Assembly (NCBI GenBank): GCA_013396755.1
Contig: VWZF01003402.1
Location: 496,001-560,000 of the forward strand
Length of the DNA: 64,000 nt
DNA from: Sclerurus mexicanus
Taxonomy: Eukaryota; Chordata; Aves; Passeriformes; Furnariidae
Direction of reading: 5' to 3'
Shown: in pieces, positions 1 through 13,582 of the stretch
Numbering within the stretch: position 1 is the first letter of the stretch
Layout: the number at the start of each line of letters is the position of its first letter
Notes under the pieces: model-generated
Seen by the model: the letters and a program-made list of their open reading frames with translations, nothing else
What the model was told of the DNA's origin: nothing
Database searches by the model: none
Made by a program: the position numbers and the translations under genes

Positions 1-577
1 TTAGTTCATTTTTACCAAGTTCTTGAAATATTTGAAATAAGTATCTTTCTTGATATCACCTTCTATAAGCTTTAATATGAATCTAGATTTAATTTATAAT
101 GCAGGGAAGTAGTGAAAAATTGCCAGAACTTTCCTAAATGTGCATCATGACATCTTTCTTGATCCTCTGGAACTTCCCCTATTCAAGTGTCAGAAAAGGT
201 GTTGGATGATGGCATGCACAATTCATTTCAATTGATAACTATTTTCCTAGTTCAGAAAATCTAGCAGTTGAAAGATATACCTGTCCTTTGCAAATGGAAA
301 GAGATGACTATTTCTCTCTTGTTCTCTGCTTTTTGAGCTGGTATATTTTATGACTTAATGGGTCTTATGTCTATATTACAGTTAATAAACAGTCAGATGT
401 TTATATTGAAGTCACTTAAATAAGGAACAATTTGCCTTTAACAATTTGTTAAGGATTGGTTTTGGTTTTTTTGTTCTTACCTTCTTGTTTGTTTGTTTGG
501 ATTTTTTTAAGTAACTTTTTGTTTGCTGTTCCGGGTACTCTCTATTTGAAGTTTTTCTTGTTTTTGGCTACTAAGAA
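1..577. other. AT-rich non-coding sequence
   Basis: I see no gene or RNA in this stretch. It is AT-rich, with a T/G-rich low-complexity patch at about 457-515 containing several GTTT units. It ends where a CR1 3' end begins. Confidence 0.6.
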
Positions 578-968
578 GAACCACTGAATTATTTAGGTTG
601 GAAAAGACCTCTGATATCATGGAGTCCGACATTTGACTGATCACCACCTTGTCAAATAGCCCCATCCAGTCATTTCTTAAACATTTCCAGGGACAACCAC
701 TCCATCACCTCCTTGGGCAGTCAATTCCAATGTTTAACAAGCCTTTCCAGGAAAAAAATCATTCCTGATGTCCATCCCAAACCTCCCTTGGCACAGCCTG
801 AGGCTATGTCTTCTTGTCCTGTCATTAGTTGCCTGGGAGAAGAGACTGACCCCCACCTTGCTACAACCTCCTTTCAGGTAGTTGTAGACAGTGATGAGGT
901 CTCCTCCAAGCCTCATTTTCTTCCAGGCTAAACAACTGAAGCTCCCTCAGCTACTCCTCATATGCTAA
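578..968 (-). mobile_element. CR1 LINE 3' fragment
   Basis: Read on the minus strand this is the last roughly 390 bases of a chicken-repeat-1 (CR1) non-LTR retrotransposon. On the plus strand it begins with the reverse complement of the CR1 end (TTTAGGTTGGAAAAGACCTC at about 595). It then runs through the 3' UTR into the end of ORF2, where the minus strand encodes the familiar residues GRFGMDIRNDFFPGKAC and LITVYNYLKGG. The copy is 5'-truncated, as most CR1 copies are, and its reading frame is interrupted. It is moderately diverged. The exact 3' edge is uncertain because the ATTCTATG tail repeats are not preserved. Confidence 0.92.
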
Positions 969-3900
969 AATTTTCTCTTGTCTTTTATCTCATTTTCCCG
1001 CTTGATATTTTTCATTGGAAATTTATATGATCCCTCAAGGCAGAACTGGTTATATCCTATTATTTAAGTCACAAGCCTATGAAAGTTATAAAAACCCAGC
1101 AACACTTTCAAAGTATTACACAACTATTAGGCATGTGATCTCTTAATGAATTTAAAAAAAAAAATACAAAAGAAAGAAAGTAAACATTGAATTGGTCTCT
1201 AATTTTTTAAATTTTCAAACTACCACAGTTAATTTGCAATACAGTGGCAGTAGTAACAGACAGTATATCTTTTCTTTATGTCTCATGTAAAACTGTCTAC
1301 ATAGCACAAAATACTGTATTTAAAAAGAAAAGAAAAAACTGTATTAGAATCAACTTCCATGTTGAACTGTACTGCCTGCATATTTACATGGTAACAAATA
1401 GACAATTGACATTAAGTATTCCATGACTATTTCCTATTTCTTTTTACTTTCAGAGGAATACACATTTGACATGTGTTCTTTCCATCTGATCATATGGAAA
1501 GGACATTTCTGAGAATCACTCTGGCAAATGATGCTGACCTTAATCTTACCCCAGGTTTATTTAAATTCAGTGTCTTATCCTTTTGTAACAACCTTCTCCT
1601 TCAGGTAACTTTTCAAGACACAACTCTTCCTCAGGATGTGCACAAAATTCAGCCCAATAATTCTCAAGCCCACAGTGCACTGTGGTAATTGGTACTGAGC
1701 AATTCTGGGTGGAAAAATATTTTCTTTTCTTTATATGTCTTGTACATCAAAATATTATCAAAATGTTTCATTACCATAATTTCAATTCACTTCTAACCAA
1801 ATACAAACTACTGAATTTCTGTATCATTCTACAACTGTCTTGTTCTGATAGCAATTCCAGGTTTAATGAATCAGCATGTTTTATTGTAAAAATGTTTGGC
1901 AAACAATCTACACTCACTTCTGACTTCTGGTTTATCTCATTATGTCTTTTGTCATATCTCCTTGTTCTTTGTCCTAACCTGAATGTTCAGGACTTCTAAT
2001 GTATTCTTCCTGTGTCAGAAATTTGGAAGGCTGCTTTTTATTATCTTTGTGCAGCACCTGCAATAATGGACCTTGCAATATTTGGGTTAATTAACTATTT
2101 CAACAGAAAAAAAAAATAAGTAGGCAAATACCAAGCTATGTGACATAAAAGAACCTAAAAGAGATTTTAGAGCCTAAGACAATTCAAGGAAACAAAAGCA
2201 GTCACCATATTTGTTAGGTATAATCTAGAACAAACACAATAAAATTTGTTTTTCTTAAGAGGACAGGATGACTGCCAGGCTGAAAAATGAACTGAACACT
2301 AAGATAGTTATCATCCATTCATCTTGTTTTTCTCTTAAGGATCAATAATTGAAATCACCTGCTCACCACTGCAGTCACCTTCTTCAGACACTTTTGTACA
2401 TAGCACTAAACGCATAAAAAGTTTCACGTAGAATATCTATTTACACATTGAAATTTTAAGAAGCTGTTCTGTAACAGGTGGATCAGATCTGAAGAATCTG
2501 TTTAGTATTTGTAAATATTTGGAGATGATATGTTCATTTCGGATTAGAACAAAGGAATCCAAAATTTGCTAACACAACCTGCTATTAAATCCTTCCCTCT
2601 AGGTTTATATAGCAACATAGTTTCTTTCAAAGCAGAAAGCTACTCATGCCAAGCTACTGCGTTTTATACTCTTATTAATAAATATTTCAGAATATGACAA
2701 GACTATATTATTCCAGTTTAAGTAATACTTTGCGAATCAGTCATTGACAGCTGGGCGAAATTATTTAGGAGGATAATAGTTTGCAAAATAAAGAAAAGTT
2801 AGCATACCTAAATAATTGGGCTAAGAACCAGATTAGATGACATTATTGTTACTAATGTGCTTGCAGCAAAGTGACTGCTAGTGATTTAGATAAATGTGGG
2901 AACTGTTAAAAAAATAAAAGGAATTGTCAATGTTGCTGTTTCAGAGAGTGAACAGCACTTTATTTGGTCATGGGTTCCTCTTGCTGTTTCTCTGGAAATT
3001 CTTATGGCTATGGTAAAATTCATGCATGCCATCTGTTTTTCTGAATTTTAACCAATGTTCTCTGCTTCTACCACAGTTACTAAGTCAATAAGAAGTCAAT
3101 TGTCAATAGCAGTGACATCAAGGTCATTATTTTCTTTATCTTTGAATTGTTCTGGGCTGAAAATTGTAATAATCAACATATGGAACACATTATTCTCAAT
3201 CATAAGGAAAATCACTGATAGTCAAAAAGACAAGAAAAAAATTTGATGTTTTTATCTGGGGAGAAAAGCAATGGCTCACACTTATATGGTTTTACCATAT
3301 GGACATTTCTTTCACATATATTGAATGTTATATATGTTGTTTTGTTCCACGTGGTGGGTAGTGACAATCTCATAACACATACTTTATGTTCTTGCTCAGT
3401 TTTAAACTCCTGCCATGTGCCTTATGTTAGACAATTACCTAAAAAAAGAAACCTTTCATTCCTAGGATACGTGTTCTTTTCTTTGCACAGATGCCTTAAT
3501 TTCCTTTGTTGTTTCCTTGAACATTTTCCTCATAATTGTCCTCTGTTTTATTCTTTGCCTTATTGCCAAGGTTAATAATGCTCTCAACTACTTTGTGTCT
3601 CACCTTGTAAAAAAAGAAAGGATAACATCTGAGACAGGTGTCTTAGTACAGTATTTGTGTATTTGCTCACATGAGTATAGTTTTATTCTACACTTAGAAA
3701 CCTCTTGTTGACATGGAATGGCACAGAAAAAAAAAATCAAAAAGTAAAAAAGGATACTGTTATATTAGCATGAGCCACAAAACTGCAAACTGTTTTTCAA
3801 AGTCTCAGATCTCTTTTCCTCCTTTTTAAAAAAATAAAAATCTAGAGAAGACCGCATATTAACATGATGAATTGAAAAATTAGGCAGGTATTGACATCTC

Positions 3901-5378
3901 AGAGTAAAATTCAATATTTTTATAAGATGGAGATTAATTCAAAACTTACATTTAAAAAGCAGACAGTGTTTAGAAAAGCTAGGTGGCTTTTATATCATTA
4001 TTAATAATAATTCTATGTCTCCCATCTGTCTCTTTTTGTGGCTAATGGGCTTTTATCACTGCAGATGTGTCCCACTGATAACAGCAAAAGAAAGGCAAAA
4101 CAGGAGCAAGTGAAAGAATGCACATTTGACACTAGAAGAGAGGCTGCTAAAGTTATGGCATTAACTATCGCATTAGATTTTTAGTGTTTCAGTCAAAACT
4201 TGGATAGTGCCAAGTAAAGCAATATTAGTGCCTTATTTGGATGTCAATTAGTACACTGAAAATCTATTTATCATTTGCGTTATTATTATGCAAATGTTTA
4301 ACAACACTTTTTATAGCACATAACATCAGGCATGGCTATGATTTCAAAACTCTGAAAAGTTAGAAGTGAGTTATAATAAAAATAGAATTTTACGTACAAA
4401 AATCTGGAATGTTAGCATGACTTCACTGATAGGATAATGGTAGGGCATAATTTTGTTCAGTAAAAGTGACTCTAAATAATTATGTAAAAAGCAGCTCCTT
4501 CCCACAATGAATATCTCTTGTCTAACTCGACTGCTGTAGGCCACAACTCCAGGTCATATACACATTTACTGGGTTTCTACCATAGGCCAAGTTGGAGAGC
4601 ATGTGTAATGAAAACTAGCCCTCTCTGTGGAAGATTTGCTCATGATAGAAATTGTGTAAAAAACCGAGAAATAGATTGTGGCACTGTGAATTCCAAAACT
4701 GATGATGACTTAAATGTCTGATTTCACTGATTTAAATAGGATAGACAATTTGAGAGAACCTACTATATTTTCCAGCTTCAACTTGTAGAACTGTGCAATA
4801 GTAAAGATTTTTAGTAAAACAGAAGTAACTGTGGGTTTTCTTTCTTTTTAATGAAATTATGTATAAATTAAATACATACTTTTAAAATCAGCATGAGCAT
4901 AACCATTTGACTGTTTTTAAAAAGACCTAATTAAAATGGATTCATTTATTGAAATAATATATATTGTGATTTTATTATAATAGAGTGCAATATGTTAATC
5001 CAGGTTTTAGTACAATAGAAAGGGTAGCAATTCAATGTTAGTAATTAAAGAAGTAATGAGTGTTAAAGTAAATGATAGAGAAATTCTTAAAATCCTTTTA
5101 AAAGAATTTAAGGGATTCTTAAAATACAGCAGTACCTTTCAGAAATTAAATTATTCAAAGTAATAACACAAGTTTTTTATCCATTGTACTCTGCCTTTTT
5201 CTTCTCTGTGTTGTCCTGATTTTCACCAAATTTCAGTCTGATTCCTCTCTTCTACTAAATTGTCAACATTTTTCTAAAAGATATACCTCTGCGTCATGTA
5301 CAAGAAAGTATCTGCTATTAGAAATAGGAGAACAAGACAGTGATAAACTAAGGTACTGAAGGGGTTCAATTATTCATA
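969..5378. other. AT-rich non-coding sequence
   Basis: No gene, RNA or mobile element is recognised here. Open frames of 60-110 codons occur (for example 1682-1999 and 3243-3575), but their composition is that of AT-rich random sequence, rich in Phe, Leu, Ile and Ser, and none shows a recognisable domain. Short A-runs occur at about 1151-1165 and 2107-2116. Confidence 0.55.
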
Positions 5379-5440
5379 TAGAATCATAGAATATAATTTA
5401 CTTTGGTGGATTTAGGCTACCTAGAGGAATATATGATACA
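5379..5440 (-). mobile_element. possible CR1 3' tail remnant
   Basis: The plus strand has ATAGAATCATAGAAT at about 5379, which is the reverse complement of the repeated CR1 terminus. About 35 bases follow that only loosely resemble the CR1 3' UTR. If real, it is an extremely 5'-truncated or strongly decayed CR1. The tail motif alone could arise by chance. Confidence 0.35.
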
Positions 5441-8204
5441 ATAGTAATGACTTCTCCCTTTGAACACAATATTTTGTCATAACTTTTTTTCTATTTTTAG
5501 TGGTTTTTTTTTTTCCTTTTTTAAAAAGAAAATTTTTACTGGACTAAGTAGATCTAAGTTATGTATCTCATAAGCACATAGAACTAGCAGGCCTCCTCAT
5601 TGAGTTCTCCTGACTGATACTTTAGCTACCATAAACATCTATATCTTTGTGTTCAGATATTACTCAAACATTGTCAATGCATGCACTGTTTCTGAGAAGC
5701 CATGCTAGGGTCTTCTCTCATGAATAGAAAACATCTTATCACCATAGATATGAATATTCTATCACTAAAAATATGAACATCAAGTGATATCAACTGTTGC
5801 ACTGATGGCCTTTAGGTTTTTATAATAAAGAAAATGCCACATGGATTTATTCAAACTAACTGCAGAATTATTATTTCGTTGTGAAAAATGACTTTACTGA
5901 ATCATATCATTAAAGTAAGGTTTTGATTAAATTAATATTTTCAAATCTTTTCCTTGGAGTACCTAACACTTATGGTTTTATCTATCCCGCTGTCAAAATC
6001 CATAGAGGCTTCTGAATGCTTTGAATGACTTTGGAAATCTTTCCATTAGGTGTGGGTTTTTTGGTTGTTTTGTTGTGAGTGTTTTGTTTTTTTTTTTCTT
6101 GTTTTTTTTTAATATACTCTTCTGCAAGTGTATGGTAAAATAACTTTTTGGTCAAAAATACCAAAATAAACCTATAAATTATCCCTTTTTCTGTCCTTAC
6201 TTATGGCATCAATGTTTTTTTGTTGTATTTCACTTTACTGAACTCAGTAACTTATATGCTTAGGCTGAGACAAATCTTTTGTAAGGACCTGCACTGTTTA
6301 TCTGACTTTATAGTTTATTCCAGCAACTAATGATCCTGTCGATTAAAAAATATCCTAATATTAATTATGACTTTCCTAGCACTTTTTTCCTTCTCAGTCA
6401 TGTTATGATTTCGGGGACATTAATGCCCTTGAAGAACAAAATATATATTCTCCTGTATGGATTTTCTTGCTTTTTGCCCATTCCTGTTCACAGCAATGAC
6501 AGATAATCTTCAACAAATATGTGAATTATACACCTAGCCATTACTGGATACAATGTCAGATTTTGAAAAGAAAATATTTAGATATCACTGTTCCAGAAAT
6601 CAGTCTTAAATATTTACAAAGTTAAGTTTAATATCATAATAACTTTAGCACAGTTATTTTATATAAATTGTCAAATTCATATTGCCTGCCTGTTGTTTGC
6701 AATTCTGCTTTATCACCTTTAATCACATGTAGAAGCAAGAGATAGGGGAAAAATAGAGTTAATTTTTTGAAACAAATATTTTGAATAGCTTTTCCTAAGT
6801 TTTTGTGATTCAGTCATGCCTCAAAGTAGTTGTCAATTTTATACCTTGAAAATTTTCTGTAAAAACCTGACACTCCTCCTTGCACAGCAAGTTCCACTGA
6901 GTCTTAAAACTTTAAGCATCTTGTTCAGCTCAAGGTAAAAGCTGCAGCAGAGACTAGTGTAGCTGCTGTATGTGAGAGATAAAGAGATTATCCAAAAAAA
7001 TGTAAGACCCAGCTTAGCTGATTTTTGGGTCTCATCCCATAACAGTGTTTTGTTTCCCATTCTCCACCCCAAAGAAGAACATATAAAGCTAGTGCAAACA
7101 TAAAAGTAGGTGGAAGATAAAGAAAATGTGTATTGAAAGTCTTAAGTGAACCTAATACAAATGAGGAAGCATACCTTTGTCAAATAGAGTGCTGAGGCCA
7201 ATCTATGTATCTCTAGTGAATATCTCTAAGTCTGTGAGGATGAAGGCTTTGTTCTCATACTAAAGAAAACTTATTCTTTTGAACTTAATATATTCTTTCT
7301 ATTGAAATGACTGATTTTTGCAAACAGATTAATAAAATACATGTCTAATACATAGAAACATTGACTGATAAAGAATTTGTATAAAAATACATTTTTTTCA
7401 CTGACAATACTGAATATGAGCTGTAAATAAAATTCAATCTAATTTATCCTAAGTAAAAATGGAATTGGTTGGATTAGTCAATATTTCTGGGTGGTAACAT
7501 GTTATTTAACTCTTTCATGGTGTGTGGGGGGGTTGTGTTTGCTCTTTTTTTAACATGCAGTATTGTAAAAATACATGCTTATTGTCCACAAATTCACCTA
7601 CTGGTGAATTGTTCATCTTTTCAGTAAAATGGTCACTTTTCTTTTTTCTTCAGATATTTTATACCCTAGGGGTGTAGTTTCAGCCAAAAGGAGTTAATTA
7701 TGTGTTACTTGGCTAATGTAGATTTTAACTTCTGGATGTCTCATCCCTAAAGCAGAATTTAGATTCTTATGGTAGAAATTGTATTGCTTGCAGTGTGCAA
7801 GGAGAGTTAGTGTAGAATCAGGAGCAATGTTATTTAGCTCTTATAGCAATCAGAGCAGAAAACTACATAGAACTAAACACTGGGAACCCTAAAAAAAAGA
7901 GTCTGCCTAAAATTTCAAGCATCATTATAGTTTAGATACCTAATTCTTGCCTAGATGAATTTGTCTGGTGAGCCTGAGATAAATGTCCTGAAATTATCTT
8001 CTCAGAGTAGATGGCTCTTTCTCTTATTTCAAAGAAATGAGAAAGTTCTTTCAGTCATTGTGATGTGTTCAGTGACAGTTGTGGCAGTGGTAGCATTGTT
8101 ATATTTAATTTCTATATTAATACATTTAGTATGTGGAAACCTGAGCAAAATTGTATCATCATCAGTTTAACAGGTATAAATATAGACCAAATCTATCATA
8201 CTTC
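5441..8204. other. AT-rich non-coding sequence
   Basis: No gene or element is recognised. A T-rich low-complexity patch lies at about 6058-6115. The open frame at 7955-8170 encodes a stretch rich in Val, Leu and Ile that would look membrane-like, but it has no homology I recognise and abuts a CR1. Confidence 0.55.
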
Positions 8205-8567
8205 CAGATATGAAGATGATTAAGGACTTGAAGTCTGTGGGAAGAGACTGAGAGAACTGGACTTGTTTATATTGGAAAAGAGAAGACTCAGAGGAATCTT
8301 TTTAATGTATATAAACACCTGAAGAAAGGTAGTAAAGAAATTCCAGGAAATTCAAACTAAAAATAAAAAAATTATTGCTATGGTAGTCAAGCACTGATAC
8401 AGATTCTTCAGGAAGCTTATGGAGCCTCCGTCTTCGAAGATATTCAAAAACTGTCTGGATGTGGTCTGGAATGAACAGCTCTACATGGTCCTGCTTGTGC
8501 AAGGGCAAAGTGACCTACAGTGGTATCTACCTCAGCAATTCTGTGATTCTGTGACTCTATGATTAAA
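8205..8567 (+). mobile_element. CR1 LINE 3' fragment with internal deletion
   Basis: This plus-strand CR1 begins in the ORF2 C-terminal coding region (AAGATGATTAAGGACTTG at about 8214; the 'KMIKGLEH...' region of CR1). It runs into the 3' UTR and ends with the diagnostic ATTCTGTGATTCTGTGACTC near 8540-8562. Around 8328-8345 the sequence jumps from the 'YKHLKK' codons to a later block (CAGGAAATTCAAACTAAA), so roughly 90 bases seem to be missing relative to other CR1 copies, by my recollection of the consensus. The frame is broken and the copy is non-coding today. Confidence 0.9.
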
Positions 8568-9540
8568 TAAAACAAAACACTGAGCTCAGTAAACACTCTC
8601 AGTTTAGACTTCCTCTCGAGTATTGGTACTTACTTTGTTGTAAAGAAATAATAACTTTTCTTTTAGCATGCTAAGCTTGCAAAGCTACATTGATAACATT
8701 TATTTATTGAAGATGTAAAACACAAATTGACTCCACAACAGACCACTCTCCATTCCCAGGACAATGAATACACACAACAAGACATTTTCTTAAGAAAATG
8801 TCTAATGTTTCATCTAAATGCTGGTTTGATGTCTGATCCAAAACATAAAGATCAGAGCTTTGTAAATTCACAAAATATCACATTCTGAGCATATTGAGCA
8901 TTCTTGGCATTTGGAGAACAGAAAAAATGTATGACTGGAAAAAGCTGTCAGAGTGAGTACAGTCGTTTTGCTGTCTGTGGACAGAACTAAGGTTTGATCC
9001 TTCATCTGAAATGAGAAACTTGATTAGATCTGCGAATTTTTAATTATCATTTCAATCAGACTCTATGAAAAACTGCAGACATTAAGATATTTTTCATCAT
9101 AATGCTGTACATTTTTATTAAATGCAAGATAAAATAGGCTTGCACCTCATAAGCTGTAGATAAATTATTGTCTCAAAAATAAATCTGTATATTTTTTCAT
9201 TTCTTTCAATGTTCTGTTGTGTGCATAGGTAAGTCCTGTGTAACTTCCTTTTCCTAAGTGAAAAAAAAAAAAAATGCGTTGTTGTCTCAGTTCACCCCTC
9301 GTGTTGTTTACTTTCTTTCCAGATTTATTATCTGGTCTCAGATGGCCTAATTTGTGATTTCTGTTCTACAGGAACTGAAATAGTTTCTAACTGGTGGTAC
9401 ATATCCGATCATTAAAGCAGAAAGAATTCTGCTGATCAAGAGTTTGTTAATATTTTTTTTCTTGATCTTTGGATTTATTTTTTTTGTGTATGTTTTAATG
9501 AAATATCTTAAGCACTGATTTGCTTTTACTAATCAATTGT
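8568..9540. other. AT-rich non-coding sequence
   Basis: Nothing is recognised between the two CR1 copies. A run of 14 A lies at about 9261-9274. Confidence 0.55.
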
Positions 9541-10200
9541 AGTTATAGATTCAGAGAATGGTTGACTTCTGAAGGCACCTCTGGAGATTGTTTAGTCCAA
9601 CCTCCCTGCTCAAATACAAGTCAGGTAGAACAGGCTGCTCAGGTCTGTGTCTGCTTGGGTTTTGAATGTGTATGGGGGTCAAGACTCTACAACCTCTCTA
9701 AACAACCTGTTCCAAAATTTGACCATGCTCACAGTAAAAACAGTGCTCTCCTACATTCAGAAACCGTTTCCTTTATTTCAATATTTCACCATTTCATCTT
9801 CTCCTGTTAGCAGATATCACTGAGAAAAGTCTGGGTCCACCTTCTTTGCTTCTTGCCATCGTGAGTTTTTGCATTAGTAAGATCCTTCTGTGCTTTCTCT
9901 TCTCCAGACTAAACTTTCACAGCACTATCAGCCTTTCCTCATATGACATATTCTACAGTTCCTTAATCATGGGCTTTTGCTGAGTTTCTTTTTTCTTGAG
10001 AAGCGCAGATCTGGACCCAGTACTCCAGATGTGTCTCACCAGGGCTCAGTAGAGGTGAAGGGTCACCTTTTTGAAACTGCTGACAGTTTAAACTGCTCTA
10101 CCTAATGCACCTGAGATACCTTTGTCTGCCTTTGCCACACCACACTGTTGGCTTGTGTTCAGCTTTGGTCCACTGGGACAGCCAGGGCCATTTTTTTCCT
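9541..10200 (-). mobile_element. CR1 LINE 3' fragment, old copy
   Basis: Minus-strand CR1, about 660 bases. The plus strand shows successive reverse-complement CR1 blocks: CACCTCTGGAGATTGTTTAG near 9576, AACCTCTCTAAACAACCTGT near 9690, the CCAGTACTCCAGATGTGTCT block near 10018, and the TTGTGTTCAGCTTTGGTCCA block near 10153. Together they span the 3' UTR and the C-terminal part of ORF2. The tail repeat is degraded (TAGATTCAGAGAATG). It is more diverged than the copy at 578-968 and has many indels, so it is likely an older insertion. Confidence 0.9.
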
Positions 10201-10810
10201 ACTTATGTTGTGAAAACTTACTGAATGCCAGTGCTACTAAGTATTTTGTCACATTTGTAGCCTTCTACAACTCTGTGTTCTGATTTTTCTGCAAGAATTT
10301 AGAACCTTTCCCTAGAAATTGAATGTTACTACTAGGATTTGCCAAGAAATCTCTTCTGTGTTGAATTGGAATTTACTGGTGTGAGGATACTATGTTCATT
10401 AGATGATGATTTTTGAGACATACACTGTTCCAGACTGTAACCATTTGTTAGCTAGAAAACTTACTGTTCTAGGGTTTCCTGTGGGTTTAGCAATGCATTT
10501 TCCTTCCACTAATCTTCCTTTGAAATACATTTGAAGTTTTATCATCCACAATATGCTCTGAAGTGGAATTTGAAAGCATAGCTAGAAGCTATATGAGTCA
10601 CTTTCTTTTTTTGTTTACTTTGTTTTGAATCTGTCATATTTCATTCGAGATCTCTTCTTGTACTGATGAAACAGCAAAGAAGTAAGGTTTTAACAGTTTA
10701 TATTGAAAAATGTTTGTCACTTTCTCCTAAAGTCCCAGTCATCTCTTCTTGAGGCTGAAAGTATCCTACATTACTCAGCCCTATTCTCTATGAAATATCA
10801 AATACTGTAT
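10201..10810. other. AT-rich non-coding sequence
   Basis: Spacer between two minus-strand CR1 fragments. Nothing is recognised. The two fragments are not obviously one element, because each has its own 3' end. Confidence 0.5.
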
Positions 10811-10921
10811 GCAATATAGAATCATATAACAGTCTGAGTTGGAAGTAACCTTTTAAAGTTCATCTAGTCCAACCTCCCTGCAAGGATCAGCTAGATCAGG
10901 TTGCTCAGAGCCCTGTCTATA
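10811..10921 (-). mobile_element. CR1 LINE 3' end, short fragment
   Basis: The plus strand reads ATAGAATCATATAACA, then GAGTTGGAAGTAACCTTTTA, then CATCTAGTCCAACCTCCCTG and GCTAGATCAGGTTGCTCAG. These are consecutive blocks of the reverse-complemented CR1 3' UTR. Only about 110 bases are retained, a very short 5'-truncated insertion. Confidence 0.9.
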
Positions 10922-12239
10922 TCAAGAAGTATTACATAAATAAAACATTTAGTAAATCTACATTCATAGTTTGTTTCTTCAAGAGATTTGGCAGTGTTAT
11001 TTTTGACTTTTGAACCAAGTTCTTGGTTATAAAAATTTCAGTTTCTTCCTAGGAACGAACAAGTATGTTCATTAGCATCTCTTTTTGAAACTGATTTGAG
11101 ACATGAAATATACAGTATTACTTTAGTACATGTTAGCTTGCTAGTTTTGAGGAGGATTTGGTTTCCCTAAACGGTAATTACTGTGGAATTACCGTATTTA
11201 CAAGGTATGCACTGAGAAATGGGAGACACAATCTTCTGAAAGAAAATACAGGATCTGAGATAGACATACTATAAATCATAAGAAGAAGAGCTCTCACAGG
11301 ATGTGAGGATTCATCTGAGTTTTTGAGAATTGGATGCTGTTCCGAAAATATGTTTTGTCTTCAAATCCTATGAATAACTTTCTTCCATTTTTATCCTTAA
11401 CCCACCTCAGTGAAAATATCGCAAAAGTTCTTCAATTATAAAGTTATTATTAATCTAGGACTTAACTTCCAAATACCAAGTATAGATCTCCATTTTCAAC
11501 ATAAGAGAGAAAAATGACCTGAAACAGCCTTTAGTACAGCTACATATGGCAAAACCCCTTAGTATTTCTTCTGGCTTTTTTCAGTATATAGAGCATGTCT
11601 GAACCTCATGCTCCAGCAAATACAGGACTGTGTAATGGTTTAATTTAGACTAGAATAATTTCAAACACTGTTGAGACCAAAATGAACACAGATCTTATCA
11701 AGTTGTTGCTGTGGTGGGGAAGTGGTTGAAAGCTTTGTCCTCATTAAAGAAGTTCCTTCCTTGAACAAAGCTTAGACATGATTTCAGCTTACAACTTCTG
11801 AATTTTCTTCACCTGTATTTAGAAAATGACAGATATATGTATAGAATAAGGACTATTTTATATACAGACCTTATAGTAATTTTCTAGCAGCTCTACTATC
11901 TACTGAAACTGTACTCTTTGAAGACTGAATAATTAGAGAAGATATGCATTTACAAAGTTAGCAAAATGAACCTAGGACAAGGGGTTTTTTTAGGTGTTAT
12001 GTCAGTAGAATTATTTGGTTTTCTAGTGCTGGGAAAGCCTTTGAAATTTGCATGTAAAGAAAGTGAAATATGGAATACAGAGGTAATCAGAAATAAAGAG
12101 TTTGCTATTAGTAGACTTGTTCTGAGACTACTAAAAATCATTATTTAGGAACTACAGAAGGAGCCATGATGTCATTAAATTTTAGTTGACAGTATCCTTA
12201 TGTAATAAGTTTCTTTTGTTTGTTTGTTTGTTTGAGATT

Positions 12240-12322
12240 NNNNNNNNNNNNNNNNNNNNNNNNNNNNNNNNNNNNNNNNNNNNNNNNNNNNNNNNNNNNN
12301 NNNNNNNNNNNNNNNNNNNNNN
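12240..12322. other. assembly gap (83 N)
   Basis: All 83 bases are N. The left flank is a run of GTTT units (about 12212-12235). The right flank is a T-rich run interrupted by GGGG (12323-12350). This suggests a T/G simple repeat that the assembly could not resolve. Open frames reported across this gap are meaningless. Confidence 0.98.
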
Positions 12323-12706
12323 TTTTTTTGGGGTTTTTTTTTTTTTTTTTAGTCTTCCTGCCTGCCCATACTACAGGAAACCTGCTCAGGCAGTTGAACA
12401 TACATCTTACAGTGTTCTTACTGTTGTGCAGAATCAGGCTTAAAGTTAGGTACAAAACAAACACAGGATGTTTCATTGGCACAGCAGTGTGCTACTGACT
12501 GTTACACTATTTTGTGACTCATTTACTCCACTTCTTTTGGAGGAATGTAAAAGGCAAGCAGCAGCAGAACCTCCCAGTGCAACTGAGGGCTGACTGAAGA
12601 TTGAAAACCTGGCTATAGATCACAAGGTTAAGTAACTCTGCTACCAAAGCCCTAGGATTGAGGGTTCTTTGTGTGTGTTCGGATAATTTCATATGCAAAA
12701 TTACCT

Positions 12707-12757
12707 TGTTTGGTTGTTGTTGTTTCTTTGTTGTTGTTTGTTGTTGTGGTGGTGGTA
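12707..12757. repeat. TTG-rich simple repeat
   Basis: Imperfect TTG/TTTG units ending in GGT units. Ordinary simple-sequence DNA. Confidence 0.8.
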
Positions 12758-13582
12758 GAGAAGTGGTCTCGTCTTCCCTATTCTATTGCTCAAGTTGTTG
12801 AAAGAACTTATAGCTAGTTTGTACTTTGATTGAACAAACAATGCCTGGAATGTAAATCAAAAGCAAAATATTCCTTTTCTAACTAAAAAATATTGGATAA
12901 AATAGTGCAACTGTGAAAAAGCAAAGCTAAAAGTGGAAACTATGCTGAGATATTAGATCATGTAAAAGATATCCATTAAAGTGTGAGAGAGAATATACTG
13001 AGAAATACAAGTCTTAGGAAAAAAGAGAGCAAATATTTAAGGGCCAAAATACTTTTTTATTTAAATTACTTGTCCAATGAGAGTAAAAGAGAGACAGCAC
13101 TTTAAAGAGAAAATAATATCAGTGTTCTAAAGGGCAGACAAACTTCAGATTTATTTTATATGTAATACTACAAAAGTGTATTTTATCTTCAGTACAGATA
13201 TTGGGTCCATATAAGAACATACCCTTTTGCACATGCCTGACATTATTATTATTATGAAATACATTTTAACTTACGTGATTTTAGCTTCTTTGTAGTAAAA
13301 GATTTTAGCATTTAGTTAAAGTAAAATTGGTTTAAGAAATAAGCTGCCAATTGCTCTTACTCAAAGCAACTGATCAAAAATGCCCTTTCCAACAAAGCAA
13401 ATGAAAATTACTTTTTTACTCCCAATATATATGTCTAAGTTCACTATTTAACTGTTCCAGTAATATGAAGGGAGAATTGGACTTGGCTTCTCTCTGTGGA
13501 ACAGCAGTCAGCAAAAGCCTCTTAGTCCTCTTAGCCTGAGGAATGTGTGTCTCTAACAGATTGCCAGGAAAGATTAACTGCT

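Larger units (their letters stand above)
10922..13582. other. AT-rich non-coding sequence with assembly gap
   Basis: No gene or mobile element is recognised. It contains the run of N at 12240-12322, T-rich sequence on both sides of it, and a TTG-rich repeat at 12707-12757. An inverted repeat (ACGGTAATT, 7-nt loop, AATTACCGT) lies at 11171-11195. Confidence 0.5.

Noticed and set aside
7955..8170. Small membrane-like protein (71 codons rich in Val, Leu, Ile)
   Set aside because: No homology recognised, no supporting context, and the composition is expected from T-rich sequence.
12186..12498. Open frames crossing the run of N
   Set aside because: They exist only because N codons are not read as stops.
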